A stretch of 61,738 nucleotides of DNA. Origin: JBCCEJ01 sp039030335 (GTDB lineage: Bacteria > Pseudomonadota > Gammaproteobacteria > HK1). Made by a program: the position numbers and the translations under genes. How positions within the stretch are numbered: the first letter of the stretch is position 1; each line of letters begins with the position of its first letter. The stretch covers positions 1 through 61,738 of the forward strand of contig JBCCEJ010000030.1 of assembly GCA_039030335.1 (NCBI GenBank), in the 5' to 3' direction. Positions 16,549-25,069 of the stretch are shown here, piece by piece. The notes beneath the pieces were generated by a model, which saw only the letters and a list, made by a program, of their open reading frames with translations, searched no databases and was not told the DNA's origin.

Positions 16549-16674
16549 TCAGAGCATCCGGGCCATTGTCAGCAACACGAGCGGGACCGCCAACGCGGCA
16601 ATGCCCCATGCGGCGAGAACCTCGGCAAACTCAAAATGGCTGGGCCGGTAGTCTTCAACTGGCAGGCTGGTCAT
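16549..16674 (-). CDS. 41-residue single-helix membrane protein
   Basis: The ATG at 16674 is preceded by a strong AGGAGA ribosome site 5 bases upstream. The product starts MTSLPVEDYRPSHFEF and then has one membrane helix (VLAAWGIAALAVPLVLLTMA), ending in RML. The strong start signal and clean amphipathic-then-hydrophobic design argue that it is real. It follows the DUF4340 gene of the Gld-like ABC cluster by about 200 bases on the same strand, so it might be an accessory of that transporter. Function unknown. Confidence 0.6.
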   Translation of the reverse strand: MTSLPVEDYRPSHFEFAEVLAAWGIAALAVPLVLLTMARML

Positions 16675-16720
16675 ATCACTCTCCTGGTTGATGGCACCGG
16701 ATCGATCGGACCCGGGCGCT

Positions 16721-16749
16721 GAATGCGCGCCTTTTGGGCGCGCACATTC
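16721..16749. terminator. GC-rich hairpin between DUF4340 gene and small membrane gene
   Basis: GAATGCGCGCC and GGCGCGCACATTC pair around a TTTTG loop, with a 2-base bulge. The hairpin lies downstream of the DUF4340 gene on the minus strand and upstream of the 41-residue gene. No T-run follows, so it may be a weak or Rho-assisted terminator or a processing signal. Confidence 0.35.
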
Positions 16750-16870
16750 GAGCAGGTGGAATGAGTGTGGCGGGTCGCGCCACGTTTGACTGTCCAAGAT
16801 TGGACAGGCGCAGAGACGCATCTTCGCTGTTTGTGCGATCCATCACCAACGGCCGGCGAACTGGAAGACA

Positions 16871-18022
16871 TCAACCGCCGGAAATGTTACCGCCGGCCTC
16901 GGCTCCGGATGGAGTCGTTCCCTCTTCCTCCGGTGCTTTCAGCAACTCCGCGAGCGGTTTGTAGGAAGGAGCGATTCTCCAGTCAGCGAGCGAGAACAGA
17001 TAACCTTGCCACTGCCGGTTGAGGCGCTCGATCTCAGCTGCAACCTCATCTGCGGTCTTGATGACCACCTTGTCTTCTTTGCGATCGCTCTCATCGAATG
17101 CCGCGGGTGCCGCCACGGGTTCGATCGCTTTGGCCGAAAGGCGCACCAACCGGTCGTCATCGACCTTGACTGTTTCCATCGTGAGTTCCAGCCCGTCGAA
17201 GGTCCGCAGCGTGAACGTATGCGGCTGCGCCCCTTCCAGCGCGCTGCCTTCATCCGCGCGAACATCGTCAAGGTCCAGATTCACGAGAGTCGAGGCGACG
17301 TTGCGCACGATGAAGTAGTTGTCGACCTCACGCCCTTCCGGCACGTTTGCAAGGTCATAACCTTGCCCCACACCCGCTGCTCTGAAGACTGTGACGACCG
17401 GGTCGTCACCGTGGGTGACCGCAACTTCGCGCACCCGCAGGTCGTCGAAACGGGTCAGCTCCTCACGCAGCCAGTCGACCGTATCGACGATGTTCGGCAG
17501 CCCAGCGAGCGCATTCCAGGTTTGCGGATCACCGGGGCGTCGAACGTAGATCTCATTCATGTTCGGCTCGCCTCGCGCGGCTTTGCGCTCACCCAGAATC
17601 AGATCGGCCAGAACCTTGCCAGCCGCATCGAGCACCGTGTAGCGCTGCGCATCGGAGTCCTCGCTCCCGGGGTCGGCCAATCCCAGCTTGGCGTAGCGCT
17701 CGGGTTTTTTCGTCTTCTTTTCGATCAGTTTGATCTGGGTCAGACCGACCAGCATCTCGTTAACGCGCGCGTGATGAGCCGGGTAGCTGGCGCGTTCCTT
17801 CAGCACCCAGGTGCCCGCCTTGCGTACCAGCGTGAAGTCACCTTCCGCGTTTTGGACCGCGATCGAGGCGGTGTTGTTTATGACATCGCGAAACTCCGGA
17901 AACATCAGTTTTCCGGCATCTTCGGCCAACGCCGCTTGACGCGACGTGAACTCGCGGTATACGCCGACCACAGCCAGTACGGTGACCAGCGCAAGAATGA
18001 CGTAGCCAGCTCCCCTCGGCAT
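16871..18022 (-). CDS. DUF4340 protein, auxiliary of a Gld-like ABC exporter
   Basis: 383 residues. One N-terminal membrane helix (YVILALVTVLAVVGVYREF) anchors a large extracytoplasmic domain. The segment FTLVRKAGTWVLKER, with a following YAKLGLADP-type motif, is characteristic of DUF4340. It is the fourth gene of the cluster ATPase-permease-GldG-like-DUF4340 on the minus strand. This is the usual genomic setting of the family. The exported substrate is unknown. Confidence 0.85.
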   Translation of the reverse strand: MPRGAGYVILALVTVLAVVGVYREFTSRQAALAEDAGKLMFPEFRDVINNTASIAVQNAEGDFTLVRKAGTWVLKERASYPAHHARVNEMLVGLTQIKLIEKKTKKPERYAKLGLADPGSEDSDAQRYTVLDAAGKVLADLILGERKAARGEPNMNEIYVRRPGDPQTWNALAGLPNIVDTVDWLREELTRFDDLRVREVAVTHGDDPVVTVFRAAGVGQGYDLANVPEGREVDNYFIVRNVASTLVNLDLDDVRADEGSALEGAQPHTFTLRTFDGLELTMETVKVDDDRLVRLSAKAIEPVAAPAAFDESDRKEDKVVIKTADEVAAEIERLNRQWQGYLFSLADWRIAPSYKPLAELLKAPEEEGTTPSGAEAGGNISGG

Positions 18023-18104
18023 TGGCAGCTCCTGTTCTCAGTCCGTAACTAAAACCGGTAGTGCGCAGCACGCACTCCGGCCAGATTCTCAATGCGCGCC
18101 GTCC

Positions 18105-20012
18105 TCAGGCCGGCATCGAACGCCGCCGTCGCTGCACTTGCCACGCCGCGACGGCAATGCCGGCCAGTACGATGAGCACCGGCATCAGCCCGATGTTGAA
18201 CAGCCGAAGGTCGAATTCGAGGTCCTCAAGGTTCTTACGGCGCTTGTGCAGCACATCGCGAAGCTCCTTTCGAATCTTGAGCTTCTGCTCTCGAAACCGT
18301 TCGATCTCAGCTTGCCCGGCATCGCTCAAAACCAACGCGTCGCTGCCGCCGGGCGTACCTTGCGACAGTTCGGCTAACTTCGCTTCGGTCGCATTCAACT
18401 CCTCGGTCAGCTGCTGCTCTTTTTCACGAAACTTGAGCTCCGCCTCGCGGCGGATGTCGTCGACGCGCGTGAACGGGCGTGCGTAACGCCCCCGGCTGCG
18501 CACGCTGATCAAGTCATTGGAACCGGTCATGCTGTCGAGGGCGTTGATAACAAAACTGCCGTTCCCCGCCGTCGGAACCGAGAGCCGCGAACCAAGCAGG
18601 TTCTGAGTCTGGACCCAGAAACGGTCCTCCATGAAATCGACGTCTGCGACGACCACCATATTCGCGGTCTCTTTCGCTTCGCTGAGGTGAGCGGCCCTGG
18701 CCTCTTCTGCCGCCTTGCGCTCTTGCCCTTCCTGCGCGGGAGGACCGTCTGGAAAGGCCGACTTGAACCGACCACTGACACGCGCCGCGACTGTCAGCAC
18801 CTCGCCGCCGGGTACGTAGTTGCGCGCGACGTCCTGCGGATCTTTACCCGGCCCGAGCGCGGTGGTGTCGACCAGCATCGCTTGATCGCTGGTCTCGACG
18901 AGTGGCGTCACGGTAATGCCTTTCACACCGAGGCTGCGGATGGAACCGGGAGTCGCGAACACGAGCTTGCCGAGTTCCGAAGTCACCGTATCGTTGTCTG
19001 CCAGCCTGCCTTGCGGCAGATCCATCCAGGCCGGAAAGTCCATCGCGACGATCTGGCCCTGATGTTCGAACCTGATCCGCATGGCGTGTTGCAGGTCGCC
19101 AACAAATTTAGTGGTATCGATGGCGAAGCCCCACGCTTCAGGAAGCGTCGGAAAACGGGATTCGCGCGACACTGCCATCGGATTGCGAGGATCGGGCTGC
19201 TCGGCTTCAGATAGAGGATCGACCATCAGCACGAGGCGTCCGCCACGCATAACGTACTGATCGATGGCGTACAGCGTTGCATCCGTCAAGGTCTTCGGAT
19301 GCACGACCATCAGCACGTCGATATCGTCCGGGATTGCTGTCGACGCCACACCGACATTGCGCAATTCGAACAGTTGCGCGATCTGGTCGGCTACGACCCA
19401 GGCGGGAGGTGCTTGATTCCCCATCATCATGGCCCGTTGGGGATCGATGCCGTTGATCGGAAGCGAACTCATGATGCCTACGACCTTCGTATCGATGTCC
19501 GACAGTTGCCACAGCACTTTTGCGAGGTCGTATTCCAGGAACGCTTCCCGCTCCATCGACAAGAACGGCACGATGACCTCATCGTCCGTCGAGTTGGTGC
19601 CGACGAGGCCGAAGTAGAAGTTGGCGCCTTCGGCGTCGAGCGGGATGCCGTGTAATCCGTAGCCCACCGCCCGGTCCTCCTCCTCGGAGAACGGCTCTGG
19701 GTCGATGATGATCACCCGCAGCATGCCATCCGAATGACGCTGGAACTCATCCAGCATGTCGCGGACCCGGTTCGCGAAGGTCGTCACGCTGGCCGTGCGT
19801 GCGGCGATCTCCTCGGACAAAAACAGCCGGATCGTAACCGGTTCATCCAGCTTTTCGAGTATCTGCAGCGTGCCGTCAGCCAACGTGTAGGCCTTGCGTT
19901 CAGTCAGATCCAGGCGCGCGGACGTGAACGTCACGGAACCCAGCATGTTGACCGCCACCACAAGTACCAGGGCAAAGACCAGACCGGCACCGGTCAGCAG
20001 TTTGTTGTTCAT
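18105..20012 (-). CDS. GldG-like ABC transporter auxiliary protein
   Basis: 635 residues from ATG 20012, with GGGGAA upstream. An N-terminal helix (about 6-26) and a C-terminal helix (LMPVLIVLAGIAVAAW) frame a large extracytoplasmic region. RLDLTERKAYTLADGT after the first helix and RVRDMLDEFQRHSDG are typical of the GldG/IFT52-like family. A coiled-coil rich in Glu/Lys/Arg (EAELKFREKEQQLTEELNA) lies before the last helix. In Bacteroidetes GldG is part of the gliding/secretion ABC complex. Here no gliding genes are seen, and the role is open. Confidence 0.87.
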   Translation of the reverse strand: MNNKLLTGAGLVFALVLVVAVNMLGSVTFTSARLDLTERKAYTLADGTLQILEKLDEPVTIRLFLSEEIAARTASVTTFANRVRDMLDEFQRHSDGMLRVIIIDPEPFSEEEDRAVGYGLHGIPLDAEGANFYFGLVGTNSTDDEVIVPFLSMEREAFLEYDLAKVLWQLSDIDTKVVGIMSSLPINGIDPQRAMMMGNQAPPAWVVADQIAQLFELRNVGVASTAIPDDIDVLMVVHPKTLTDATLYAIDQYVMRGGRLVLMVDPLSEAEQPDPRNPMAVSRESRFPTLPEAWGFAIDTTKFVGDLQHAMRIRFEHQGQIVAMDFPAWMDLPQGRLADNDTVTSELGKLVFATPGSIRSLGVKGITVTPLVETSDQAMLVDTTALGPGKDPQDVARNYVPGGEVLTVAARVSGRFKSAFPDGPPAQEGQERKAAEEARAAHLSEAKETANMVVVADVDFMEDRFWVQTQNLLGSRLSVPTAGNGSFVINALDSMTGSNDLISVRSRGRYARPFTRVDDIRREAELKFREKEQQLTEELNATEAKLAELSQGTPGGSDALVLSDAGQAEIERFREQKLKIRKELRDVLHKRRKNLEDLEFDLRLFNIGLMPVLIVLAGIAVAAWQVQRRRRSMPA

Positions 20013-20034
20013 CCGCAATTCCCCTGCGCGCGGC

Positions 20035-20769
20035 TCAGCGGCCCTTCTTCCATTCGATCAACACGGCGTTGGCGAACAGCCAGAACGCGATCAGTGAGAC
20101 GAAGAAGATAAGGTCCCGCAGGTCGATGACGCCTTTGGTGATCGAGTTGAAGTGACTGAGAAAGCTGAAGGAGCTGATGGCGGCGACCAGCGGCGCTGGC
20201 GCCCAGTCCCCAAAGAACTGCAGCACCATCGGAAATCCGCTCATGACAAATGCAAGGCACACGACGGCGCTGAGGACGAACGCGATGACCTGATTGCGCG
20301 TCAGGGCAGACAGGCACGTACCGATCGCGAGGAACGCACCTGCCATCAACAGGCTGCCAACGTAGCCTGCGAGGATCACGCCGTTGTCCGGATCGCCCAG
20401 GTAATTGACCGTTATCCACATTGGAAACGTCAGCGCGAGTGCGATCGCCGTGAATGCCCAGGCCGCCAGGAATTTGCCGAGCACGGCCTGCGTCATCGTC
20501 ACGGGTAGCGTAAACAGCAGCTCGATCGTGCCGCCACGACGTTCCTCCGCCCAAAGCCGCATCGACAAAGCCGGAATCAGAACCAGGTACAGCCATGGGT
20601 GGAAGCTGAAGAATGAGACGAGATCTGCCTGACCCCGCGCGAAGAAGTCACCCAGATCGAACGCGAAAATGCCGGCCAGGAAGACGAAGATCACCAGAAA
20701 CACGTACGCGATCGGTGTCATGAAGTACGCCGACAACTCGCGCCTGAAGATGATTGCGATCTTGTCCAT
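20035..20769 (-). CDS. ABC transporter permease, GldF-like
   Basis: 244 residues with six membrane helices, an ABC-2 type permease. FRRELSAYFMTPIAYVFLV at the start and RLWAEERRGGTIELLFTLP in the first cytoplasmic loop are characteristic of the GldF/NosY-like group. It starts 3 bases after the ATPase gene, so the two are coupled. It probably forms the membrane channel of the exporter encoded by this cluster. Confidence 0.9.
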   Translation of the reverse strand: MDKIAIIFRRELSAYFMTPIAYVFLVIFVFLAGIFAFDLGDFFARGQADLVSFFSFHPWLYLVLIPALSMRLWAEERRGGTIELLFTLPVTMTQAVLGKFLAAWAFTAIALALTFPMWITVNYLGDPDNGVILAGYVGSLLMAGAFLAIGTCLSALTRNQVIAFVLSAVVCLAFVMSGFPMVLQFFGDWAPAPLVAAISSFSFLSHFNSITKGVIDLRDLIFFVSLIAFWLFANAVLIEWKKGR

Positions 20770-20772
20770 AGC

Positions 20773-21717
20773 TCAGCCCTCCGTGCGCGTGATGTCGCGA
20801 AATACCGAATCCAGCCGTCCGGTTTCGACCTCGAGTCGCGTAACGAGCCACCCCTCAGACTGCGCGAGACCACCGATCGCACCGCTGAGGTCGCCCCGAT
20901 CGCCCGCACTTACCGTCAACAGGATTTCATCTTCTGATTCGGTGCTCTCCACGCGGTCCACGCCTTGCAGCGCCCCGAGCGCGCCTCGAGCTGCCTCTAA
21001 CGCCACGCCGCGCAGGCCAACATGCACCTGGTTGTGCCCATCTGCCTGCGCTTGCAGTTCTGCGGGCGTGCCATCGGCCAGCACTTTGCCTTGACTGATG
21101 ATCACGGCGCGCGTGCAGACAGCGTCTACCTCTTCGAGGATGTGCGTCGACAATACGATGGCTTTCTCGGCCGCCATCTCCTGAATCAGCAGCCGCACCT
21201 CATGCTTTTGGTTGGGATCAAGGCCGTCGTTCGGTTCGTCAAGGATCAAGACTTCCGGATCGTGCAGTATCGCCTGAGCGAGACCCACTCGCCGCTTGAA
21301 GCCCTTCGACAGGGTCTCAGTTGGCTGATTCAGGACGCCGCCGATGTTCACCCGGTCGATCACACTGTCGATGCGGCGTTTCCTCTCCGCACCTTTGAAT
21401 CCGCGAATCGCGGCGATGAAGTCCAGGAAACCGGCTGGGGTCATATCGCCGTAGAGCGGCGCGCCCTCCGGCAGGTAGCCAATGCGCGATTTCGCCGCCA
21501 CGGGCCGTTTCCCAATGTCGTCGCCGACGACCGTGACACGTCCCGAATCCGGTGTCAGAAATCCAGTGACCATCTTCATGGTCGTAGATTTACCGGCGCC
21601 GTTGGGCCCCAGAAAGCCGAGCACCTCGCCTCGCTGTACGGCGAATGACACGCCGTCTACGGCCGTTATTGGCCCGAAACGTTTCACTAGCGCGTCGATT
21701 TCGACCATCGCTTCCAT
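20773..21717 (-). CDS. ABC transporter ATP-binding protein, GldA-like
   Basis: 314 residues. Walker A is GPNGAGKSTT, the signature region ETLSKGFKRRVGLAQA and Walker B VLILDEPNDGLDP; all are intact. The C-terminal 80 residues form a domain seen in NatA/GldA-type ATPases. The first ATG at 21717 has GGAG 9 bases upstream and is preferred to the ATG three codons later. It opens the export cluster. Confidence 0.92.
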   Translation of the reverse strand: MEAMVEIDALVKRFGPITAVDGVSFAVQRGEVLGFLGPNGAGKSTTMKMVTGFLTPDSGRVTVVGDDIGKRPVAAKSRIGYLPEGAPLYGDMTPAGFLDFIAAIRGFKGAERKRRIDSVIDRVNIGGVLNQPTETLSKGFKRRVGLAQAILHDPEVLILDEPNDGLDPNQKHEVRLLIQEMAAEKAIVLSTHILEEVDAVCTRAVIISQGKVLADGTPAELQAQADGHNQVHVGLRGVALEAARGALGALQGVDRVESTESEDEILLTVSAGDRGDLSGAIGGLAQSEGWLVTRLEVETGRLDSVFRDITRTEG

Positions 21718-22093
21718 CAGGATTCGACTCCGCAGCTTCGTAATTGGAGTTTCCGGCGGGATTGTTCAGAAGCAGCGCTGGCGGTGCCCCTGTTGGTCAC
21801 TACCGCACAGGTGCGTCAGCTGCCGCGGCCGGCTCGCGCCAATATGCGGGCGTAGATGAACATTTCAAGCCGGACGAGGATTACAGGAGGCCGACCAGGC
21901 GCTACACGTGGCCACCCGGCGAGCGAGTCACGCAAATCCGTCGACACGGCTTCGGCGTCCTGGCCCGGTGGTCGCGCAGGTCACCAGTGCGCTGCGAAGC
22001 ACACGAGGAATCGGAGGTGGTAGTGAAGACCGGCGCCTTGACCCGGCCCTGCAGGCGTGGAACCACTTCGGTCAAAGACGCCCTGAGAATCAG
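21718..22093. other. 376-base intergenic region, no gene seen
   Basis: This lies between the GldA-like gene start and the end of the orphan gene at 22094, both on the minus strand. Open frames on both strands exist but their products are Arg/Gly/Pro-rich without domains, and none has a good ribosome site. It presumably holds the promoter of the ABC cluster; I found no convincing -35/-10 pair. Confidence 0.4.
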
Positions 22094-22423
22094 TCAGCCA
22101 GTATTCGAGAGCGGTTGCATACCGGCCGCATCGTCGTTCGGGCCAACCTTGACCCAACGCCCGCGTTCGCGGTACTGAATTGAAGTGCACCCGAAGTGCC
22201 GGCCGTATTCGTCGAGCGGTTCCTGACCGGAGAATTCGCCGAGAATAAAGCCAGAATATTTGACCTGGCCGTCGTCGGTCAGAAGCCGGAACTCCTTGCC
22301 GCCAGTGATGACCCGGTCGAACCGGAAGCGGTGCTGCTCACCGGGAGGGCCGATCTTGCCGACGGCTTCGCTGACATTACCATCCAGTTCGTCTTTCGTG
22401 ACGATCCATGTGTACTTGCTCAC
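22094..22423 (-). CDS. Conserved-looking small soluble protein, function unknown
   Basis: 109 residues from GTG 22423, with GGGGCAGG upstream. The product starts MSKYTWIVTKDELDG and includes RFRFDRVITGGKEFRLLTDD and EPLDEYGRHFGC. These read like a compact beta-rich cytoplasmic protein. There is no signal peptide or membrane helix. I do not recognise a family. The region upstream is notably AT-rich and contains an inverted repeat, which suggests a regulated single-gene transcript. Confidence 0.65.
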   Translation of the reverse strand: MSKYTWIVTKDELDGNVSEAVGKIGPPGEQHRFRFDRVITGGKEFRLLTDDGQVKYSGFILGEFSGQEPLDEYGRHFGCTSIQYRERGRWVKVGPNDDAAGMQPLSNTG

Positions 22424-22453
22424 CGACCTGCCCCATATTTGTAATATCTGATA

Positions 22454-22477
22454 GTCCGATTATTCCTTGTATCGGAC
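22454..22477. promoter_or_regulatory. Interrupted palindrome GTCCGAT-N10-ATCGGAC
   Basis: Two perfect 7-base half sites with a 10-base AT-rich spacer lie between two divergent genes (22423 minus and 22621 plus). Half-site centres are 17 bases apart, which is more than one and a half helical turns. The surrounding sequence is the most AT-rich of the area. This fits an operator for a dimeric or tetrameric regulator; no regulator is encoded nearby. Confidence 0.4.
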
Positions 22478-22620
22478 ATGAACCGATGTGCATTAGATCA
22501 CAACGGCGGGACTATCAGCATGGTACAAGTTCGAGCGCACGATGAATACCGAAACCGCTACCACATTCGTAAGCATTAGCCTTGCTGAAGGTGCGGACAC
22601 GCCGCAGGCGGGAGTTGCCG

Positions 22621-23286
22621 ATGGACTCATCAGATAGTGCCGCGCGCGCAGTCACCCCCCCGGCGGCTAAGGGTTTGACCCGGGCTCGCCGGTCCAGATG
22701 GCTGGTGACGGTGGCCGCCGCGCTCGCACTCGGCATCACCGCGCGCCTCGCGCTATCCAACGACGCCGGCATTCATCCTGCTCATCTGGTCGATGCCGAC
22801 CTGCCCGAGATAGAGCGCTCGCTCGCCGGCGGCACCGACCCGAATGCACGCCATATCGACGGAGCCACCGCACTGCACCACCTGGTGACGGTCAGCGCTG
22901 ATATGGGTACGGCCGGCAGGCGTATGAAGAAGGGCAAGATCTACTTCGCCGGCCAGTGGGGTGCAACGGGCCATCTCGCTGTAGCCGAGGCTCTGCTGAA
23001 GGCGGGCGCGGACGTCAACCTGCAAGACTCGGTGGGACAAACGGCCCTGCATATCGCGGCATTGACCGGTCACAGCGAAGCTACCCGCTTCCTCTTGGCG
23101 AACGGCGCCGATGTCAATCGACCGGATGAACGCGGGCGTTCAGCGATGGATATCGCACGTTGGACCACCACCGACGAGGCGATCGCGGAGATGTCCGCCG
23201 CGACGGGCGAAGACATCAGTGCACGCGCAGTGCGCGCGCGCGCGAGCGCGGTCATGCAACTCCTGAAAGCGTACGGCGCCCGCTGA
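22621..23286 (+). CDS. Membrane-anchored ankyrin-repeat protein
   Basis: 221 residues from ATG 22621, which has GGGAG 6 bases upstream. An N-terminal signal anchor (LVTVAAALALGITARLAL) follows a basic stretch. Then come about three to four ankyrin repeats, with DGATALHHL, VAEALLKAGADVNLQDSVG, QTALHIAALTGHSEATRFLL and NGADVNRPDERGRSAMDIA. These repeats mediate protein binding. The domain is expected on the periplasmic side. The partner is unknown. The gene is convergent with the M48 protease, with only 4 bases between the stops. Confidence 0.85.
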   Translation: MDSSDSAARAVTPPAAKGLTRARRSRWLVTVAAALALGITARLALSNDAGIHPAHLVDADLPEIERSLAGGTDPNARHIDGATALHHLVTVSADMGTAGRRMKKGKIYFAGQWGATGHLAVAEALLKAGADVNLQDSVGQTALHIAALTGHSEATRFLLANGADVNRPDERGRSAMDIARWTTTDEAIAEMSAATGEDISARAVRARASAVMQLLKAYGAR

Positions 23287-23290
23287 AGCG

Positions 23291-24751
23291 CTAGCCATCG
23301 TCACGCAGACTCTGCTCGCGCCGCAGTTCTTTCAACCGGGCTGCGACGCGTGCATTCAGGTAGTAGTCATCGCTCGGACTGCGCTGCGCACGCTCGAGGT
23401 GAAAAACCGCCTGGCCCAGTCTTCCATTCAGATAGTGATGCTCGGCGAGCGCGGCCCGGGCCGCCGTCTGGCGTCCTTCGCGCTCATGCGCTTTGGCCAA
23501 CAGGTGAAACGCCCTGGCATCACTGCCCTGTGCGCGTACGTAGGCCTCCAGCACCTCTGAGGCCCGGGCAGGCCGGTTTGCATCCATCCACAGGTCGGCA
23601 AGTCCAAACGTCATCAGCCGGTCGTTCAGGTACACGCGCAAAGCCTCGCGGTAGATTTCAAGGGCAGCCCGCGTCTCCCCGGTCTGGCGCAGCGCGCGCG
23701 CGTGCGCATCCTGATAGGCCAGCACCCGCGGGTGCTCTTTGGCCAGGCGCGCCAGAATAGGGCGTGCCCTGGCGTAACGTTCCTGGGCGAGAAGCGCGAG
23801 CGCCAGACCATACTGGTTCACTTCGGGTCGAGCCCCGGAACCGTCTGCGATCCGACGCTGAAATCCATCGAGCGCCTTCGCCGGGCCATTGATCAGGACT
23901 TCGAGCTTGGCCCGAACGCGGAGGAATCCGGCCGAGTCGGGGTACTGTTTGTAGCTGTGCCGCGCGGCGCGGGCGCGGCTCTCGGCGATACGGGCACTGG
24001 TCACCGGATGAGTCGACAGGAACTCCGGAGGTTGCCGGTAGTAGCGGCTGGCCTCCTGCAGCCTCGCAAAGAACGTGGCCATGGCGCCCGGATCGAAGCC
24101 CGCTTTGCTGAGCGTGCGGATACCAACCCGGTCCGCCTCGTATTCGTTTGCACGAATTGCATCGAGCTGACCTTGAGCCTGTGCGCCGATCACGGCCGCC
24201 GTCGCCGCACCGCCAGCCTGTGCATCCTGCGACCCGATGACGATCGCGGCCAGCAAACCAGCCAGCACCGGAATGCTGTAGCGACTCTGTAGTTCGAAAG
24301 AGCGGGCGATGTGCTGCTGCGTCACGTGCGCGATTTCGTGAGCTACCACCGCGGCCAGTTCACTTTCGCTTTCCACGGCCACCAGTAACCCGGTGTTCAG
24401 GCCGATCACGCCGTTCGGACCGGCGAAGGCATTGATCACAGGGTCCGAAACGACGACGAAGGTAAACGGGCGCGCCGGCGCGTCGCTCGCCGCCGCGAGC
24501 CGGAAGCCGAGTGCGTTCACGTACGCGTCGACCTCAGGGTCTTCAAGGATTTCAGTAGAAGCGCGAATCTCGCGGAGAAACGCATCGCCCAGACGCTGTT
24601 CATCGTTGCTGGTGAAGACACTGCCAGACGCGTCGCCGAAGTCTGGCAGCTTGATGCTCGTCTGGCCGTGCCCCGTGCCAGGCAGCCCACAGCAGAGCAC
24701 CGCCACGACCGAGACTGCCACGCGAAGCCGACGGACCAAGGGGTGTGTCAT
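23291..24751 (-). CDS. BepA-like periplasmic M48 metalloprotease with TPR domain
   Basis: 486 residues, the same length as E. coli BepA (487). The signal peptide ends near GTGHGQ (about 30). The zinc motif HEIAH has His138, Glu139 and His142. The C-terminal half carries tetratricopeptide repeats (QYGLALALLAQERYARARP). BepA helps assemble or degrade the outer-membrane LptD/BAM substrates. The open frame extends to 25429, but ATG 24751 is right before the signal peptide. It is divergent from the phosphofructokinase gene. Confidence 0.9.
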   Translation of the reverse strand: MTHPLVRRLRVAVSVVAVLCCGLPGTGHGQTSIKLPDFGDASGSVFTSNDEQRLGDAFLREIRASTEILEDPEVDAYVNALGFRLAAASDAPARPFTFVVVSDPVINAFAGPNGVIGLNTGLLVAVESESELAAVVAHEIAHVTQQHIARSFELQSRYSIPVLAGLLAAIVIGSQDAQAGGAATAAVIGAQAQGQLDAIRANEYEADRVGIRTLSKAGFDPGAMATFFARLQEASRYYRQPPEFLSTHPVTSARIAESRARAARHSYKQYPDSAGFLRVRAKLEVLINGPAKALDGFQRRIADGSGARPEVNQYGLALALLAQERYARARPILARLAKEHPRVLAYQDAHARALRQTGETRAALEIYREALRVYLNDRLMTFGLADLWMDANRPARASEVLEAYVRAQGSDARAFHLLAKAHEREGRQTAARAALAEHHYLNGRLGQAVFHLERAQRSPSDDYYLNARVAARLKELRREQSLRDDG

Positions 24752-25069
24752 AACAGTTCCGGCTTGCGTTGCAGCGCCCTCATGAGATGCTTGGAACCAA
24801 CGTGCGCACCGAGGTTCCGGGATCGGCCAGCCACCCGGCCAGACAGGACCACCGATCGATTCCCGACCGCCGCGCCAGTATCGCAAACTTCGCGCGCGAG
24901 GTAGCCCAGGCAACGCTACCTGATGCAACTCACGAGTCCACGCTGAACGGGTCGAATGTTCGCCCCGGAGTCTCCATATTGACGCCATCTGGCGGGCTTT
25001 GCCGACGGCGACTGGTCTGCGGGCACGCCTCGCTGGCGCGGCCTGACAGCAACTGATGGAGGAAACGGT
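24752..25069. other. 318-base divergent intergenic region
   Basis: This separates the M48 protease (minus) and the phosphofructokinase (plus). Apart from the GGAGG ribosome site just before 25070, I see no clear promoter pair, repeat or gene. Open frames that cross it look like noncoding sequence. Confidence 0.4.

Noticed and set aside
20412..20420. Perfect DnaA box TTATCCACA
   Set aside because: Single copy inside the ABC permease coding sequence, with no cluster or AT-rich unwinding region, so not an origin.
21744..22178. Plus-strand frame of 144 codons in the 21718-22093 gap
   Set aside because: No ribosome site, no domain, Arg/Gly-rich; it also runs into the orphan gene on the other strand.
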